64,000 nt of DNA from an uncultured Clostridia bacterium (GTDB lineage Bacteria > Bacillota > Clostridia > Oscillospirales > Ruminococcaceae). The position numbers and the translations under genes were made by a program. Below the pieces are notes generated by a model. It was given only the letters and a program-made list of their open reading frames with translations, was not told the DNA's origin and did no database searches. Shown here one piece after another: positions 51,458 to 61,844 of the stretch; the first letter of the stretch is position 1; each line of letters opens with the position of its first letter. The stretch lies in NCBI GenBank assembly GCA_946545645.1, contig CAMNNQ010000195.1, positions 17,133-81,132 of the forward strand, in the 5' to 3' direction.

Positions 51458-51599
51458 TATTTGTTTTTTGCAATATCACATTATTATATAGAGGTATGGC
51501 AGCATAATATGTCCTCCCGTATGCAGGATATACCATGACAAGTATTAAACTCTATCTAAAGCGTTTGATTTTGAAGACTGATAGAAAAGAGAGGGATAA

Positions 51600-52922
51600 A
51601 TGAATACTATTGTTATAGTTTCAGCAGGTACATTCCTTGCATTTGCGCTGCTTGGCAGATTTTTATATAAATGTATTATTAATCCTATTACTGTTTTTTG
51701 CGGCTTGTGGGGATTTATTCTTTTGCTGTATAGTTTGCCTTTATATAATTTGTTCCCCGCTTCTTCCGATGCTTTATTGCTTATCATTTCCGGAACCGGA
51801 ATGTTTTCTTTGGGAGCTTTTTTTTCAACAACGTTTTTTTTAAAAACCAAAAAGAATAGTGTAATCCCTTCAATTGAATCTAATTCAGTAACGATTCGAT
51901 ACGATATTCTTCTTGTGCTGAATGTTATTTCATTTGTGTTCCTTGTAGGTTTTGGTTTCAGCGTTATCATTTCGCTTATTTCAGGCAGTAATTTTGCATA
52001 TATTCACAAGATGTATAATGTTGTTGATGAAGAAGGAATACTTGGTGCTTCTTCATTTAGCAGGAGTTTCGTTTCATGGATCATTTGGCCTGTAATGCAT
52101 ATGTCTTTGGCAGCATTAGCTGTATTTTCGCAGTGTGATAATAGAAGCAAAATTCCATTGAAAAAATGGTGTGCAATTATAATATTTTCTAATCTTGGTC
52201 TGTTTACACTTATTTCCGGAAAGCGATCTTTTTTGGTTGAAGCTATTGTTTTTTTTGTTGTAGTTTATATTATGCGCGGAAAAAAAGTGAAACTCAGCCG
52301 AAAAACTAAGCTTATTATCATAATAGTTGCCGGCATTCTTGTTTGGGCATTTAATTATATCTCAGTCGGACGTGGTTCCGATTCGATTATCAGCTTGTTT
52401 TATGGGTATTTGGTCGGGTGTATTCCACATTTATCAGTCAAGTTGCAATATATGCCGGTATCTGTTGTTGGATTTACAAGTGTTTATGGTTTTTTTCATG
52501 CACCGATAACTCTCTGTAATGTTGTTCTGCATTCGGAATTATTATCAAATATACGAGATTCTATGTCCCAATTAGTAGAATATACACAAGAGCGCGTTTT
52601 TATAGGTCAGGGAAAGACATACAACGCATTCCTTACGCCTTTTTACTATTTTTACTTAGACGGAGGTTGGGTAGGAAATATACTTTTGAGCTTTTTGTTT
52701 GGACTTATATCAATGCATATATATCATAGATTTTTAAAGAAAAGAGATATGTATTCCATAGTCATCTATGTTCTTCTTTTCTTTAGCTTATATATGTCTA
52801 TGGTTCGTTTTCAGTTCTTTCAGATGAGGTTTGTTCTATCATTTTTTTACGCTTATTTGGTTTTCCATGTTCGTCAAAAAAGATTTGTATTTAGGCGAAG
52901 TAAACTCAATTTTAAAGTATAA
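51600..52922 (+). CDS. Oligosaccharide repeat-unit polymerase (Wzy-like)
   Basis: 440 aa, very hydrophobic, about eleven membrane segments, with a large extracytoplasmic loop around residues 280-360 (YTQERVFIGQGKTYNAFLTP). These are the features of Wzy polymerases, which have little sequence conservation. Position before the flippase supports it. Strongly AT-rich. Confidence 0.78.
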   Translation: MNTIVIVSAGTFLAFALLGRFLYKCIINPITVFCGLWGFILLLYSLPLYNLFPASSDALLLIISGTGMFSLGAFFSTTFFLKTKKNSVIPSIESNSVTIRYDILLVLNVISFVFLVGFGFSVIISLISGSNFAYIHKMYNVVDEEGILGASSFSRSFVSWIIWPVMHMSLAALAVFSQCDNRSKIPLKKWCAIIIFSNLGLFTLISGKRSFLVEAIVFFVVVYIMRGKKVKLSRKTKLIIIIVAGILVWAFNYISVGRGSDSIISLFYGYLVGCIPHLSVKLQYMPVSVVGFTSVYGFFHAPITLCNVVLHSELLSNIRDSMSQLVEYTQERVFIGQGKTYNAFLTPFYYFYLDGGWVGNILLSFLFGLISMHIYHRFLKKRDMYSIVIYVLLFFSLYMSMVRFQFFQMRFVLSFFYAYLVFHVRQKRFVFRRSKLNFKV

Positions 52923-52952
52923 TATAACACCAAAACACGGTTGAGGGGAAAT

Positions 52953-54419
52953 ATGGCTAAGAAACCTGGACTAAAAAAGAATTTTATGTTCAGCATCTGT
53001 TATCAGATACTGGCTATAATATTACCGCTTATAACAGCGCCGTATATAGCGCGAGTTTTAGGGGCAGCAAATACCGGTATTTACTCCAAAACATTTGCGC
53101 TTGCACGGTATTTCATGCTGTTTGCTATGTTAGGCGTAAACAATTACGGAAACCGCGCTATTGCAAGAGTACACGACGACAAAAAGGAAATGAGCAATAC
53201 CTTTTGGGAGATCTATTCATTTCAAATGTTTTTGGCAATAATCTTTAATCTGCTGTACTTGTGCTTCTGCTTGTTTTTAGCTAAAGAGAACCAGCTCATT
53301 TATCTCATGCAGGGAATTTATATTCTTGGAGGTATGTTTGATATCAACTGGTGCTGCTTTGGCATGGAGAATTTTAAATTGACAACGATCAGAAGCAGCA
53401 TAATAAAGATCGCTTCGGCGATCTGCGTTTTCTGTTTTGTAAACAGTCGTGATGACTTATGGTTATATGCATTGATAATATCACTTTCACATATTATTTC
53501 TGTGCTGGCTGTATGGCCGTTTGTATTAAAACATATAGACATAGTTCGCCCAACGATGGCAGGGATCAAAAAGCATATAAAACCAAATTTGGTCTTATTC
53601 TGGCCTGTGATAGCAGTAAGCATTTATAACCTGATGGACAGGATCATGCTGGGGTGGATGAGCGTTGATGAAGAAGTTGGCTTCTATACTAATGCAGAGA
53701 GTATTGTTACTATACCAACGACGCTTATTCTTGCTTTAGACAACGTTGTGATGCCTCGAATGTCTAATCTTTTTTCCAAGAACGATAGATCTGAAAAGAT
53801 CAAGTTTTTAATGGACTCGGTTATGATGTTCGCAATGTTTATGGCTGCAGCAATGGCGTTCGGAATTGCCGGTGTCTCGGATATATTTGCACCTTGGTTT
53901 TACGGTAAAGATTTTACACGCTGCGGATTTTTTATATTGTTGTTAAGTCCTGTTATTATTTTTAAGGGATGGGCTGGTGCTTTAAGAACTCAGTATATTA
54001 TTCCTACCGGTAAAGATAAAATATATATCATTTCATTGACCGTCGGTGCAATTGTAAATCTTATCCTTAATGCTATATTAATACCTAAGCTAAATGGCGT
54101 TGGTGCTATCATAGGTACACTTGCAGCTGAGTTTTCTGTTTGTTTCATTCAGTTCTTCTTGTGCAGAAAGGAAATCAATCTGAAGGATTATCTTACGAAT
54201 GGGATCAGTTTTTGCATGATAGGAGCTATTATGTTCTTTGCAGTGGAGTCTTTGTCATATATAAGCTCCAGTGCAGTTGTAACGATGGCGGTACAGATAG
54301 TGTGCGGAGGACTGCTGTATGTATTACTTGCATCAGTATATATGATCAAAATCAGAAAGAATCCTGTGCTTGTCAACGAGGGATTGAAAATGCTGCGGAT
54401 AAAATATCGGTTTAAGTGA
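52953..54419 (+). CDS. Repeat-unit flippase (Wzx-like)
   Basis: 488 aa from ATG 52953 (GAGGGG upstream). Twelve to fourteen membrane segments; start ITAPYIARVLGAANTGIYSK and NYGNRAIARVHDDKKEMSN are typical of the polysaccharide transport family of MOP exporters. Moves lipid-linked repeat units across the membrane for Wzy. Confidence 0.9.
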   Translation: MAKKPGLKKNFMFSICYQILAIILPLITAPYIARVLGAANTGIYSKTFALARYFMLFAMLGVNNYGNRAIARVHDDKKEMSNTFWEIYSFQMFLAIIFNLLYLCFCLFLAKENQLIYLMQGIYILGGMFDINWCCFGMENFKLTTIRSSIIKIASAICVFCFVNSRDDLWLYALIISLSHIISVLAVWPFVLKHIDIVRPTMAGIKKHIKPNLVLFWPVIAVSIYNLMDRIMLGWMSVDEEVGFYTNAESIVTIPTTLILALDNVVMPRMSNLFSKNDRSEKIKFLMDSVMMFAMFMAAAMAFGIAGVSDIFAPWFYGKDFTRCGFFILLLSPVIIFKGWAGALRTQYIIPTGKDKIYIISLTVGAIVNLILNAILIPKLNGVGAIIGTLAAEFSVCFIQFFLCRKEINLKDYLTNGISFCMIGAIMFFAVESLSYISSSAVVTMAVQIVCGGLLYVLLASVYMIKIRKNPVLVNEGLKMLRIKYRFK

Positions 54420-54435
54420 TCCAGAGGATAAAGAT

Positions 54436-55464
54436 ATGGAAGAAAAGAGTTACAAAACAGGGCGTATTGAATATCTTGATATATTCCGAGCTTTTGGTAT
54501 CATTCTGATGATCATGGGGCATATCAAGTTTGGCAGTTATTTTGATAAATGGATACACGCTTTTCATATGCCAATGTTTTTCTTCGTGTCAGGGTGGTTT
54601 TTCAAAACTAAAGAGAGTATTGGCACGCAGATCGCAAAAAAGGTTCGCAGCCTTTTGCTTCCCTATGTGTTTTGGGAGATCTTTCTATGGGCTATCCTTA
54701 TGATATTTGTGTCTGAGTACAGATCATTGCAGACCTTGCAGTATATATTCACCGAGAATACTTATAAAATACCGATTGAAAACGGTACTTTTGGTATTTC
54801 GCCTATCCCGGGAGCAATGTGGTTCCTGACAGCACTCTTTTTTGTTGAATTAATTTATATCCTTTTGGATTGGGTTTTGGGCTGCAATTGGAAACTTCAT
54901 GTAGCAGTAATATTCATCTCATGTACAGGTATGCTCGTTCCGACATTAATGACTTTTCGTCTTCCGTTGGCTTTGGATTCAGCATTCGTGGGTATTGGAT
55001 TATTTCATATTGCGAGAATGACAAAAGGCTCCAAGGCAGAAAGGATCATGGATCTGAAGCCATGGCAAACTTTGACAATTGGAGCAGTGGTCAGCATCTC
55101 GATCATTATATGCCCGACGATCAATATGCGAACGGGGAATTATAGCTGGTATATTACCTTTTGGATCAATGCACTTGGAGCTATCGCTGCAGGCTGGAAT
55201 ATATCAAGATATACAGAGAAGCTGCTATCTGGCAGGAGGATACTTTCAAGGGTGTCGGGCTGGCTGAAGGAAATTGGCAGGAATTCTATCGTTTATTTAT
55301 GCTTTAACCAAATTGTTATCCTTGCAGTGACCAAGGGAATGGATATGATAGGCATTAAAGGGATAGTTGCCAAGATGCCGATTTTGATATTCACATTGGC
55401 GATCCTATCCTGTTTTGAGGTCTTGATCTGCAAAACCAAACTGAAAGCGCTAATTGGAAAGTAA
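54436..55464 (+). CDS. Acyltransferase 3 family membrane protein
   Basis: 342 aa. RIEYLDIFRAFGIILMIMGH with the conserved His and HAFHMPMFFFVSGWFFKTK identify the fucose-4-O-acetylase-like subgroup. About ten membrane segments. Related to the acyltransferase at 20636 in layout, though clearly different in sequence. Confidence 0.86.
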   Translation: MEEKSYKTGRIEYLDIFRAFGIILMIMGHIKFGSYFDKWIHAFHMPMFFFVSGWFFKTKESIGTQIAKKVRSLLLPYVFWEIFLWAILMIFVSEYRSLQTLQYIFTENTYKIPIENGTFGISPIPGAMWFLTALFFVELIYILLDWVLGCNWKLHVAVIFISCTGMLVPTLMTFRLPLALDSAFVGIGLFHIARMTKGSKAERIMDLKPWQTLTIGAVVSISIIICPTINMRTGNYSWYITFWINALGAIAAGWNISRYTEKLLSGRRILSRVSGWLKEIGRNSIVYLCFNQIVILAVTKGMDMIGIKGIVAKMPILIFTLAILSCFEVLICKTKLKALIGK

Positions 55465-55618
55465 TACTTCGGAGATATGATGTCTATAAAATACACCCCC
55501 AAAGGCAAATGCGCTCTTGGAGCTTACGGGTATGGTTTTCGGAGCATTATTTATCTTGTCATCGCAAGGCAATAGAATGGCAAGAATTCATCAGAAAAAA
55601 TGGGAGATGTGTAGATTT

Positions 55619-56857
55619 ATGAAAATCGCAGTCGCAGGCACCGGCTATGTCGGCCTTTCGTTGGCAGTATTGCTCTCACAGCACAATAAGGTCACAGCCG
55701 TTGATATAATCCCTGAAAAGGTGGAGCTTATCAACAATAAAAAATCGCCCATTCAGGACGAATACATTGAGAAATATCTTGCCGAAAAGGAGCTTGATCT
55801 GACAGCGACCCTCGACGGCGAGAGCGCATACAAGGACGCCGATTTTGTCATCATCGCAGCGCCGACAAACTACGATCCGAAGAAAAACTTCTTCGATTGC
55901 AGCGCAGTCGAGGCGGTTATTGAGCTTGTGCTCAAAGTCAACCCCAACGCGATAATGGTCATCAAATCGACTATCCCCGTTGGCTACACAAAGAGCGTCC
56001 GCGAGAAATTCGGCACTAAGAACATCATTTTCAGCCCTGAGTTCCTCCGTGAGAGCAAGGCTCTGTACGACAACCTCTACCCCAGCCGTATCATCGTGGG
56101 AACTGACCTTGACGATGAAAAGCTGGTGGATGCTGCCCATAAGTTTGCGGAGCTCTTACAGCAGGGCGCTATCAAGGAAAATATCAACACGCTGTTTATG
56201 GGCTTCACCGAGGCAGAGGCAGTCAAGCTCTTTGCTAATACATATCTTGCTCTCCGCGTCAGCTATTTCAACGAGCTGGATACCTATGCCGAAATGAAGG
56301 GCCTCGACACACAGGCTATCATCAACGGTGTGTGTCTTGATCCGCGTATCGGCAACCATTACAACAATCCCAGCTTCGGCTACGGCGGCTATTGTCTGCC
56401 CAAGGATACCAAGCAGCTCCTTGCAAATTATGCCGATGTCCCGCAGGATATGATGACGGCTATCGTCCAGTCCAACCGTACCCGCAAGGATTTTATCGCG
56501 GATCGAGTGCTTCACATGGCAGGGTACTATGACTATTACAACCGTGGAGATTACAGCGCTGCGGATGAAAAGGAATGTGTTATCGGCGTTTACCGTCTGA
56601 CAATGAAATCCAACAGCGACAATTTCCGTCAGAGCTCCATTCAGGGCGTAATGAAACGTATCAAGGCCAAAGGCGCTATCGTTATCGTCTATGAGCCGAC
56701 CCTTGAAAACGGCAGCACATTCTTCGGCAGCAAGGTCGTAAATGACCTTGCTGAGTTCAAGAAGAGAAGCCACGCTATCATTGCAAACAGATATGACAGC
56801 TGCCTTGATGATGTAAAAGATAAGGTCTACACGAGAGATCTGTTCCGGAGAGATTGA
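55619..56857 (+). CDS. ugd: UDP-glucose 6-dehydrogenase
   Basis: 412 aa from ATG 55619 (GGGAGATG upstream). NAD motif [20 protein letters not shown], then [20 protein letters not shown], and catalytic C259 in [14 protein letters not shown]. Short single-cysteine form as in UDP-glucose dehydrogenases. Oxidises UDP-glucose to UDP-glucuronate for the glycan. Base composition is richer in G+C than the licD-wzx genes before it, closer to the bulk of the window. Confidence 0.92.
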   Translation: MKIAVAGTGYVGLSLAVLLSQHNKVTAVDIIPEKVELINNKKSPIQDEYIEKYLAEKELDLTATLDGESAYKDADFVIIAAPTNYDPKKNFFDCSAVEAVIELVLKVNPNAIMVIKSTIPVGYTKSVREKFGTKNIIFSPEFLRESKALYDNLYPSRIIVGTDLDDEKLVDAAHKFAELLQQGAIKENINTLFMGFTEAEAVKLFANTYLALRVSYFNELDTYAEMKGLDTQAIINGVCLDPRIGNHYNNPSFGYGGYCLPKDTKQLLANYADVPQDMMTAIVQSNRTRKDFIADRVLHMAGYYDYYNRGDYSAADEKECVIGVYRLTMKSNSDNFRQSSIQGVMKRIKAKGAIVIVYEPTLENGSTFFGSKVVNDLAEFKKRSHAIIANRYDSCLDDVKDKVYTRDLFRRD

Positions 56858-56869
56858 TAGGAACTCTAA

Positions 56870-57979
56870 ATGGACAAATATATCTACAAACAATCAGCAT
56901 ACTACCTGATATACCTCATTAGATGTGTGCTCAACAATAAGATCCCTGCAAAAGAAACGCTCGACAAGATGGATTTGTCGAGCGTTTTTGACGTAGCGAA
57001 AGCTCATTCGCTGACGACTATCGCAGCGTATGCTCTGGAGTCGGCAGGGATATATGACAAGGACTTCGAGGAAGAGAAGAACAGGGCGATAAGAAAAACT
57101 ATTATTCTCGATTCCGAACGTGAGTGTATTTTTTCAGAGTTTGAAAAAGCCGGGATATGGTATTTGCCACTGAAAGGCATAATCCTCAAGGAGTATTATC
57201 CCGCTTTCGGTATGCGGCAGATGGCGGATCATGATATTTTAATTGACAGAACTCGGCAGAAGGATATAAAGGATATTATGCTGTCTTGCGGCTTTTATGT
57301 GAAGACCTATAACAAGAGCAAGCATGATGTATATTTCAAGAAGCCGGTCTGCAATTTCCAGATGCATATTTCACTTTTTGAAAAAGATGACACTGACAAG
57401 CGGTATTGCTACTTCAAAGACATTGACAAGAGGCTGATCTCAGACAGCACAAGCAGTTTCCGCCGCAGCTTTACCAAAGAGGATTTTTATCTGTATATCA
57501 AAGCACATGAATACAAGCATTTTACGTCTTCCGGTACAGGTCTGCGTAATCTTGTGGACAATTATGTTTTCGATAAAAAATATGGAAACGATCTTGACTG
57601 GGATTATATCAGAGCCGAGCTGGTCAAACTCGGTATGCTTGACTATGAGCGTGAAAGCAGGGAGCTTACGATCAAGCTGTTCGACGGCATAAAAATGACC
57701 GACCGCGAGAAAGAACTCCTTGATTATTATATCTTTTCCGGTACATACGGGAATACTAAGAACTCGATCTCTAACATCCTGAAAAAAAACGGCGGCAGCA
57801 AGGCAAGATATATCAAGGAGCGATTGATCCCGCCGGCAGCGGTGATAAAAAAGCGGTACCCGATATTCTATAGATATAAGGTATTGCTGCCACTCCTACC
57901 TTTATACAGAGCCGCATTTGGACTCATCAAAAACAGGAGAAAGGTATCTTCCGAGCTTAAAGCGCTGATTTATTTATAA
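56870..57979 (+). CDS. NTP_transf_5-type nucleotidyltransferase family protein
   Basis: 369 aa. The pattern LPLKGIILKEYYPAFGMRQM followed by ADHDILID is the modified nucleotidyltransferase core of this family, with the Asp pair of the active site. HVYF/HISLFEKDD and HEYKHFTSSGTGLRNLVDNY follow. Members sit at the end of polysaccharide and lanthipeptide loci; substrate unknown. Last gene of the locus. Confidence 0.82.
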   Translation: MDKYIYKQSAYYLIYLIRCVLNNKIPAKETLDKMDLSSVFDVAKAHSLTTIAAYALESAGIYDKDFEEEKNRAIRKTIILDSERECIFSEFEKAGIWYLPLKGIILKEYYPAFGMRQMADHDILIDRTRQKDIKDIMLSCGFYVKTYNKSKHDVYFKKPVCNFQMHISLFEKDDTDKRYCYFKDIDKRLISDSTSSFRRSFTKEDFYLYIKAHEYKHFTSSGTGLRNLVDNYVFDKKYGNDLDWDYIRAELVKLGMLDYERESRELTIKLFDGIKMTDREKELLDYYIFSGTYGNTKNSISNILKKNGGSKARYIKERLIPPAAVIKKRYPIFYRYKVLLPLLPLYRAAFGLIKNRRKVSSELKALIYL

Positions 57980-57983
57980 ATCC

Positions 57984-58014
57984 AAAGCACCTCTTGCAGG
58001 TGCTTTTTTTTTTT
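57984..58014 (+). terminator. Terminator of the polysaccharide locus
   Basis: AAAGCACCT pairs with AGGTGCTTT around CTTGC and a run of eleven T follows. Confidence 0.88.
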
Positions 58015-58262
58015 CACACCTCTTCAGTAAATAAGGGGTGTTTTTTTATGCCGCCGTAAATGTTAATTTGGCCAAACTTATTTACAAAAGATTTTCTTTT
58101 TAGGGCAAACTTTGCCTTTGTGGGAGATAAAACGAATGGTATTATAAGCTTGTTTCACAGAATTCTGCAGAATTTTGGACATAAAGCGCATGCTCTTGGA
58201 AAATTTTGACAGAATGCTTTTCAGGGGCTTTCTTAAGTGCGTGCTTTTTTAAGGTGATAACT

Positions 58263-58751
58263 ATGAATTCTGTTTTGGAATTAAATCAAATATTAACTAT
58301 GTCAACGCCGGAGCTCTCATTGTATATACAGCATATTCAATCTGAATCCGTATCGAGGCTTGTAGAACCATTTAATGTGCAGCTAAAGCGCTGTTATAAA
58401 AATATCCAAGTTATTGGATGGAAAGAACGAAAGCAATTATCTTATAATTCTCTTGCGGATCTTATAGGAAAATCAAAAAATCAGATCAATAATATTATGG
58501 CTGGAAAATCATGCAGCAAAACAACATTGATTATTCTATGCTTGGCAATTGGTATCCAACCCATTGACAGTATATCAATACTATCATCGGCTGGATATGG
58601 GTTCAATGTGCACGAGATTAAAGATGCAGTGCTGCAGCATGCTTTATTTACATACTATTCCGCACCGTACGAATTGATATGGAAATTATTATCAAAGGCA
58701 AGCGTAATTGATAGGAATCAATATGCTCCTGCGACACAAGTTATTGATTGA
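58263..58751 (+). CDS. XRE-like DNA-binding protein
   Basis: 162 aa from ATG 58263 (AAGGTGATAACT upstream). The central part holds a helix-turn-helix (LSYNSLADLIGKSKNQINNI, then MAGKSCSKTTLIILCLAIGI), preceded by a 45-residue helical region. C-terminal region has no known motif. It stands between the polysaccharide locus and the second mobile element, whose regulator it could be. Confidence 0.65.
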   Translation: MNSVLELNQILTMSTPELSLYIQHIQSESVSRLVEPFNVQLKRCYKNIQVIGWKERKQLSYNSLADLIGKSKNQINNIMAGKSCSKTTLIILCLAIGIQPIDSISILSSAGYGFNVHEIKDAVLQHALFTYYSAPYELIWKLLSKASVIDRNQYAPATQVID

Positions 58752-58756
58752 ACTTC

Positions 58757-58793
58757 AACAGTCTGTTCGTTTTTGAGCAGACTGTTTTCTTTG
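58757..58793 (+). terminator. Terminator after the XRE-like gene
   Basis: AACAGTCTG pairs with CAGACTGTT; TTTTCTTT follows. Confidence 0.75.
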
Positions 58794-58795
58794 CC

Positions 58796-59125
58796 AGCCT
58801 AAAAAACTATTTCAAAGAAACAATTGAAAAAACCAATAGTACAATTTGAATTATTACAAGTGCGCCATTATAAGTATGCGTAAGAAGGGTAGCTACGCAG
58901 ATATTCAGATCAACTGTGCCGCTCATTACACAGCATATTCCTAACCTCGTAGTATTCTGCTCATTGGAAGTATCAGCAAAAGCAAGATTGTTACACTCAG
59001 TCAAGAGAAAAGGTACAATTTGAATTGGGTCGTAATTATGGTTGAGATGTGGTATTATTAAAATGTAAAGAGAGGAACAACAAAACGCAATATCATCTAA
59101 GCACAGAAAGGAGGTGAAACAGGCA
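58796..59125. other. Gap before the second mobile element
   Basis: No convincing gene. A minus-strand frame (58807-59004) has a hydrophobic C-terminus but starts at TTG without a ribosome binding site. A weak promoter TTGAAT/TATTAT is seen near 59020-59057 for the gene at 59126. Confidence 0.4.
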
Positions 59126-59830
59126 ATGTCAAAACAATATAATTATCATTCCGATAATCCTTCTTTCCTTATCTACAAAGACACCGAAGAAGATGTTTTT
59201 GAACTGTCGGACGAGGATGCCGGCAAAGTGTTCAAGGCGGTTTTTGCTTTTGCAAAAAGGGGCGAAAAAGTCCCTCTTGATGGCGAAGCGAAGGTTGTGT
59301 ACCGCGGTATATGCCGGTCCATAGATCGCGACGGTGCTAAATATGAAAGTAAATGCCGCACTAATTCGTTGAACGGGAAAAAAGCGCACCATAAGACCGT
59401 CGGCGGTCGTTACTCGTCGGAAACCGAAAGAGAGAACGATATCGCTTTCGAGAAAGACGGCGAAGCAGACCTAGATACAGATATTGATATAGCTGCGATC
59501 GAGAGAGCGATTGGTGAGCGACCTGACGAAGAATCCTGCCGGAAGGTCGGTCTTTCGATCGATCAAAAAGACCTTGAATCTGTTTTAAACGATTTCGGCT
59601 TAGAAACTGTGCGTCCGTATCTCGTCCACATGGCGATGTGGCAATTAAAGTACAAGAGAAGATATCGGGACACAGCCAAAACGTTGATAGAGTGGATTGC
59701 TGAAGACAGAAAAAAAGCGGAAAATAGCAAACCCTCCTATGACCTCGACAAATGGTGGGACTATGCTATGAATCACGTCCCCGACTTCGGAAACAGCGAC
59801 ACACCTTCTCCGGAAACAAACACAACCTGA
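59126..59830 (+). CDS. DUF6291-like element protein
   Basis: 234 aa from ATG 59126, 9 nt after GGAGG. SFLIYKDTEEDVFELSDEDA and GKVFKAVFAFAKRGEKVPLD with DRDGAKYESKCRTNSLNGKK match a family found in phages and integrative elements of Clostridia near replication or recombination genes. The middle is a Glu/Asp-rich linker. A C-terminal helical part (AMWQLKYKRRYRDTAKTLIE) may bind DNA. Function unknown. Confidence 0.7.
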   Translation: MSKQYNYHSDNPSFLIYKDTEEDVFELSDEDAGKVFKAVFAFAKRGEKVPLDGEAKVVYRGICRSIDRDGAKYESKCRTNSLNGKKAHHKTVGGRYSSETERENDIAFEKDGEADLDTDIDIAAIERAIGERPDEESCRKVGLSIDQKDLESVLNDFGLETVRPYLVHMAMWQLKYKRRYRDTAKTLIEWIAEDRKKAENSKPSYDLDKWWDYAMNHVPDFGNSDTPSPETNTT

Positions 59831-59858
59831 TCAATATACAGAAAGGAGGCACATCCCC

Positions 59859-60002
59859 ATGAAAGCAATTACAGTTGACCCTCAACTCGACCTCAAAAAA
59901 CAGACCCTCACCGCCTGGGTTTTCATCCTGTATAGGGAAGGCCTCATCGATCTCTCTCGTTGCAACAAAATGATCTCTGCTATCAATGCTCTTCGTAGCT
60001 GA
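59859..60002 (+). CDS. 47-aa microprotein, second copy
   Basis: ATG 59859 with AAAGGAGG 9 nt upstream. Shares LxLKKxTLxAWxxILYREG and IDLSRCNxMIxAI with the 47-aa protein at 31238; both are exactly 47 residues. It lies 29 bp after the DUF6291-like gene and 114 bp before the serine recombinase. Function unknown. Confidence 0.72.
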   Translation: MKAITVDPQLDLKKQTLTAWVFILYREGLIDLSRCNKMISAINALRS

Positions 60003-60056
60003 ACCACCCCTCTCAGCGAGTCCTCGAGCCGTCTCCGTCGGGCGGCTCATTTCAAC

Positions 60057-60085
60057 TTGACAAACCAACACCGGTATGGTATAAT
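60057..60085 (+). promoter_or_regulatory. Promoter of the serine recombinase gene
   Basis: TTGACA (60057-60062), 17 bp, TATAAT (60080-60085), consensus. It does not carry the TGTGATAT operator. Confidence 0.8.
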
Positions 60086-60116
60086 CATATCATAACAACG
60101 AAAGCGAGGCACGCCT

Positions 60117-61817
60117 ATGGATATATATGAGACCGCCCGCCGCATGAAAGAAGAGCGCAAGACTATCTTTGACCTCGATCTCCGGGTCACATTCTACGCC
60201 CGTGTGTCATCGAAAAAGGACGAGCAGGAGAACTCCCTTGAAAATCAGATAATGTACTTTTCAGAGCTTATAAAAAACAACCCCCGCTGGACGTATATCG
60301 ACGGCTACGTTGACCGCATCCGCGGCGAGGCGGCGTCCAACCGTCCCAACTTTCAGCGAATGATTGATGACGGCAAAGCGGGAGCATTTGATCTCGTCCT
60401 CACCAAGGAGGTCAGCCGCTTTGCACGCAATACGGTGGATGGCCTGATCGTCACCCGTGAACTGCTGCGGTCAGGGGTCGGAGTGTTCTTTCAGAACGAC
60501 AACCTCTGCACCATTGACACCGATGCCGAGCTGCGCCTGACCATAATGCTCGCTATCGCCACCGATGAGGTCCGCAAGCTCTCCGAGCGTGTCCGCTGGG
60601 GACATAAGCGCTCTATCGAGAGCGGGAAGGTGCTTGGCAATAACCGCATCTTCGGCTACGATAAGGAAGACGGCCGCCTCGTCATCAACGAGCCGGAGGC
60701 CGAAATGGTGCGGCTGATCTTCGAGCTCTATTCCACCGGTCAGTACAGCTCCCGAAAGATCGAGAAGATCCTCTATGACAAGGGCTACCGCGGCCGAGAG
60801 GGGACACGTATACACCACAACACGATCAACGGCATCATCCAGAACCCGAAATATAAGGGCTGGTACTGCGGCAATAAGGTCAAGGTCATCGACCACCGCA
60901 CCCGCGAGCAGCGCTTTCTGCCGGAGGACGAATGGGTGCTCTATAAGGACGAAACAGGCGAGAGCGTTCCGGCTATCGTCACCGAGGAGCTTTGGGAGAG
61001 AGCCAACGCGATCTTCCGGGAGCGCAGCGGCGAGATCAAGAGCCGCACCCGCTCGTTCAAGGACAAGAGCGTCTTTACAGGCAAGATATGGTGCCGCGCC
61101 CACGATGTACCCTATTGGCGCACAAGCTATTCCAACTCTGTCTCGCAGCATAAGCCGGTCTATCAGTGGATTTGCTCCGAGAAGAAACGCTCCGTAGCCA
61201 GAGCCTGCTCTTCCTTCGCGATAATGGAGGATGACCTCTACAAAATGCTCTCCGACCACTTCAAGCTGGTGGCCGGGAACATCGAGGAATACGTTGCGGA
61301 GTTCCTGCGCATCTATAAAGAGACCAACACCGAGGTCAATACCCAGCGGCAGATCAACGAGCTCAAAGTCAAGCTGGATAAGGAAAAAGCCAAGCGAGAA
61401 AAGCTCCTTGACCTCTATACCGAGGAAATGATCTCCAAGCAGGAGTTCAAGTCCCGCAACGACAGCGCCAATGTCCTTATCTCACAGCTGGAGGAGGACA
61501 TCCACTCCCTCGAAGCAGTTGCTGCGGAGAAGTCGGACTACGCCTCCGAGCTTGCAAAGATCGAGCAGTACTTCAAAACGATGTACAGCCCCGAGGGGGA
61601 TATGACTCGAGAGCAGGTGGACGAGCTTGCCCGCACCATCATCGACAGGATAGACGTCGTCCCGATCAACAAGAACTCCATGAAGCTGGAAATAAAGCTG
61701 AAAACCGGCCTTTCCACCGATTTTTCCTACGTCCGGGCAGGGGAGAGATACGCCCGGCGTTCCGGACAGATCACCAAGAAGATGATCGATTCCTACAAGC
61801 AGCAGGGCAGAAACTAA
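60117..61817 (+). CDS. Large serine recombinase
   Basis: 566 aa. N-terminal resolvase fold with catalytic S31 in FYARVSSKKDEQENSLENQ and Arg residues in EVSRFARNTVDGL. Recombinase domain (FGYDKEDGRLVINEPEAEMV, IIQNPKYKGWYCGNK), a zinc-ribbon-like region with reduced Cys content (IWCRAHDVPYWRT ... WICSEKKRSVARAC) and a coiled coil (INELKVKLDKEKAKREKLLD). All parts of an LSR integrase are present, so it may be active. Upstream neighbours are typical element genes. Confidence 0.93.
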   Translation: MDIYETARRMKEERKTIFDLDLRVTFYARVSSKKDEQENSLENQIMYFSELIKNNPRWTYIDGYVDRIRGEAASNRPNFQRMIDDGKAGAFDLVLTKEVSRFARNTVDGLIVTRELLRSGVGVFFQNDNLCTIDTDAELRLTIMLAIATDEVRKLSERVRWGHKRSIESGKVLGNNRIFGYDKEDGRLVINEPEAEMVRLIFELYSTGQYSSRKIEKILYDKGYRGREGTRIHHNTINGIIQNPKYKGWYCGNKVKVIDHRTREQRFLPEDEWVLYKDETGESVPAIVTEELWERANAIFRERSGEIKSRTRSFKDKSVFTGKIWCRAHDVPYWRTSYSNSVSQHKPVYQWICSEKKRSVARACSSFAIMEDDLYKMLSDHFKLVAGNIEEYVAEFLRIYKETNTEVNTQRQINELKVKLDKEKAKREKLLDLYTEEMISKQEFKSRNDSANVLISQLEEDIHSLEAVAAEKSDYASELAKIEQYFKTMYSPEGDMTREQVDELARTIIDRIDVVPINKNSMKLEIKLKTGLSTDFSYVRAGERYARRSGQITKKMIDSYKQQGRN

Positions 61818-61844
61818 GCATCGCCGAAAACGCAGCCTGACAAG

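Noticed and set aside
58807-59004. Small minus-strand membrane peptide
   Set aside because: It starts at TTG without a ribosome binding site and has no recognisable family; the hydrophobic end may be chance in AT-rich DNA.
60471-61259. 262-codon minus-strand frame inside the serine recombinase
   Set aside because: Shadow of a GC-biased coding region; the plus-strand protein has all recombinase motifs.
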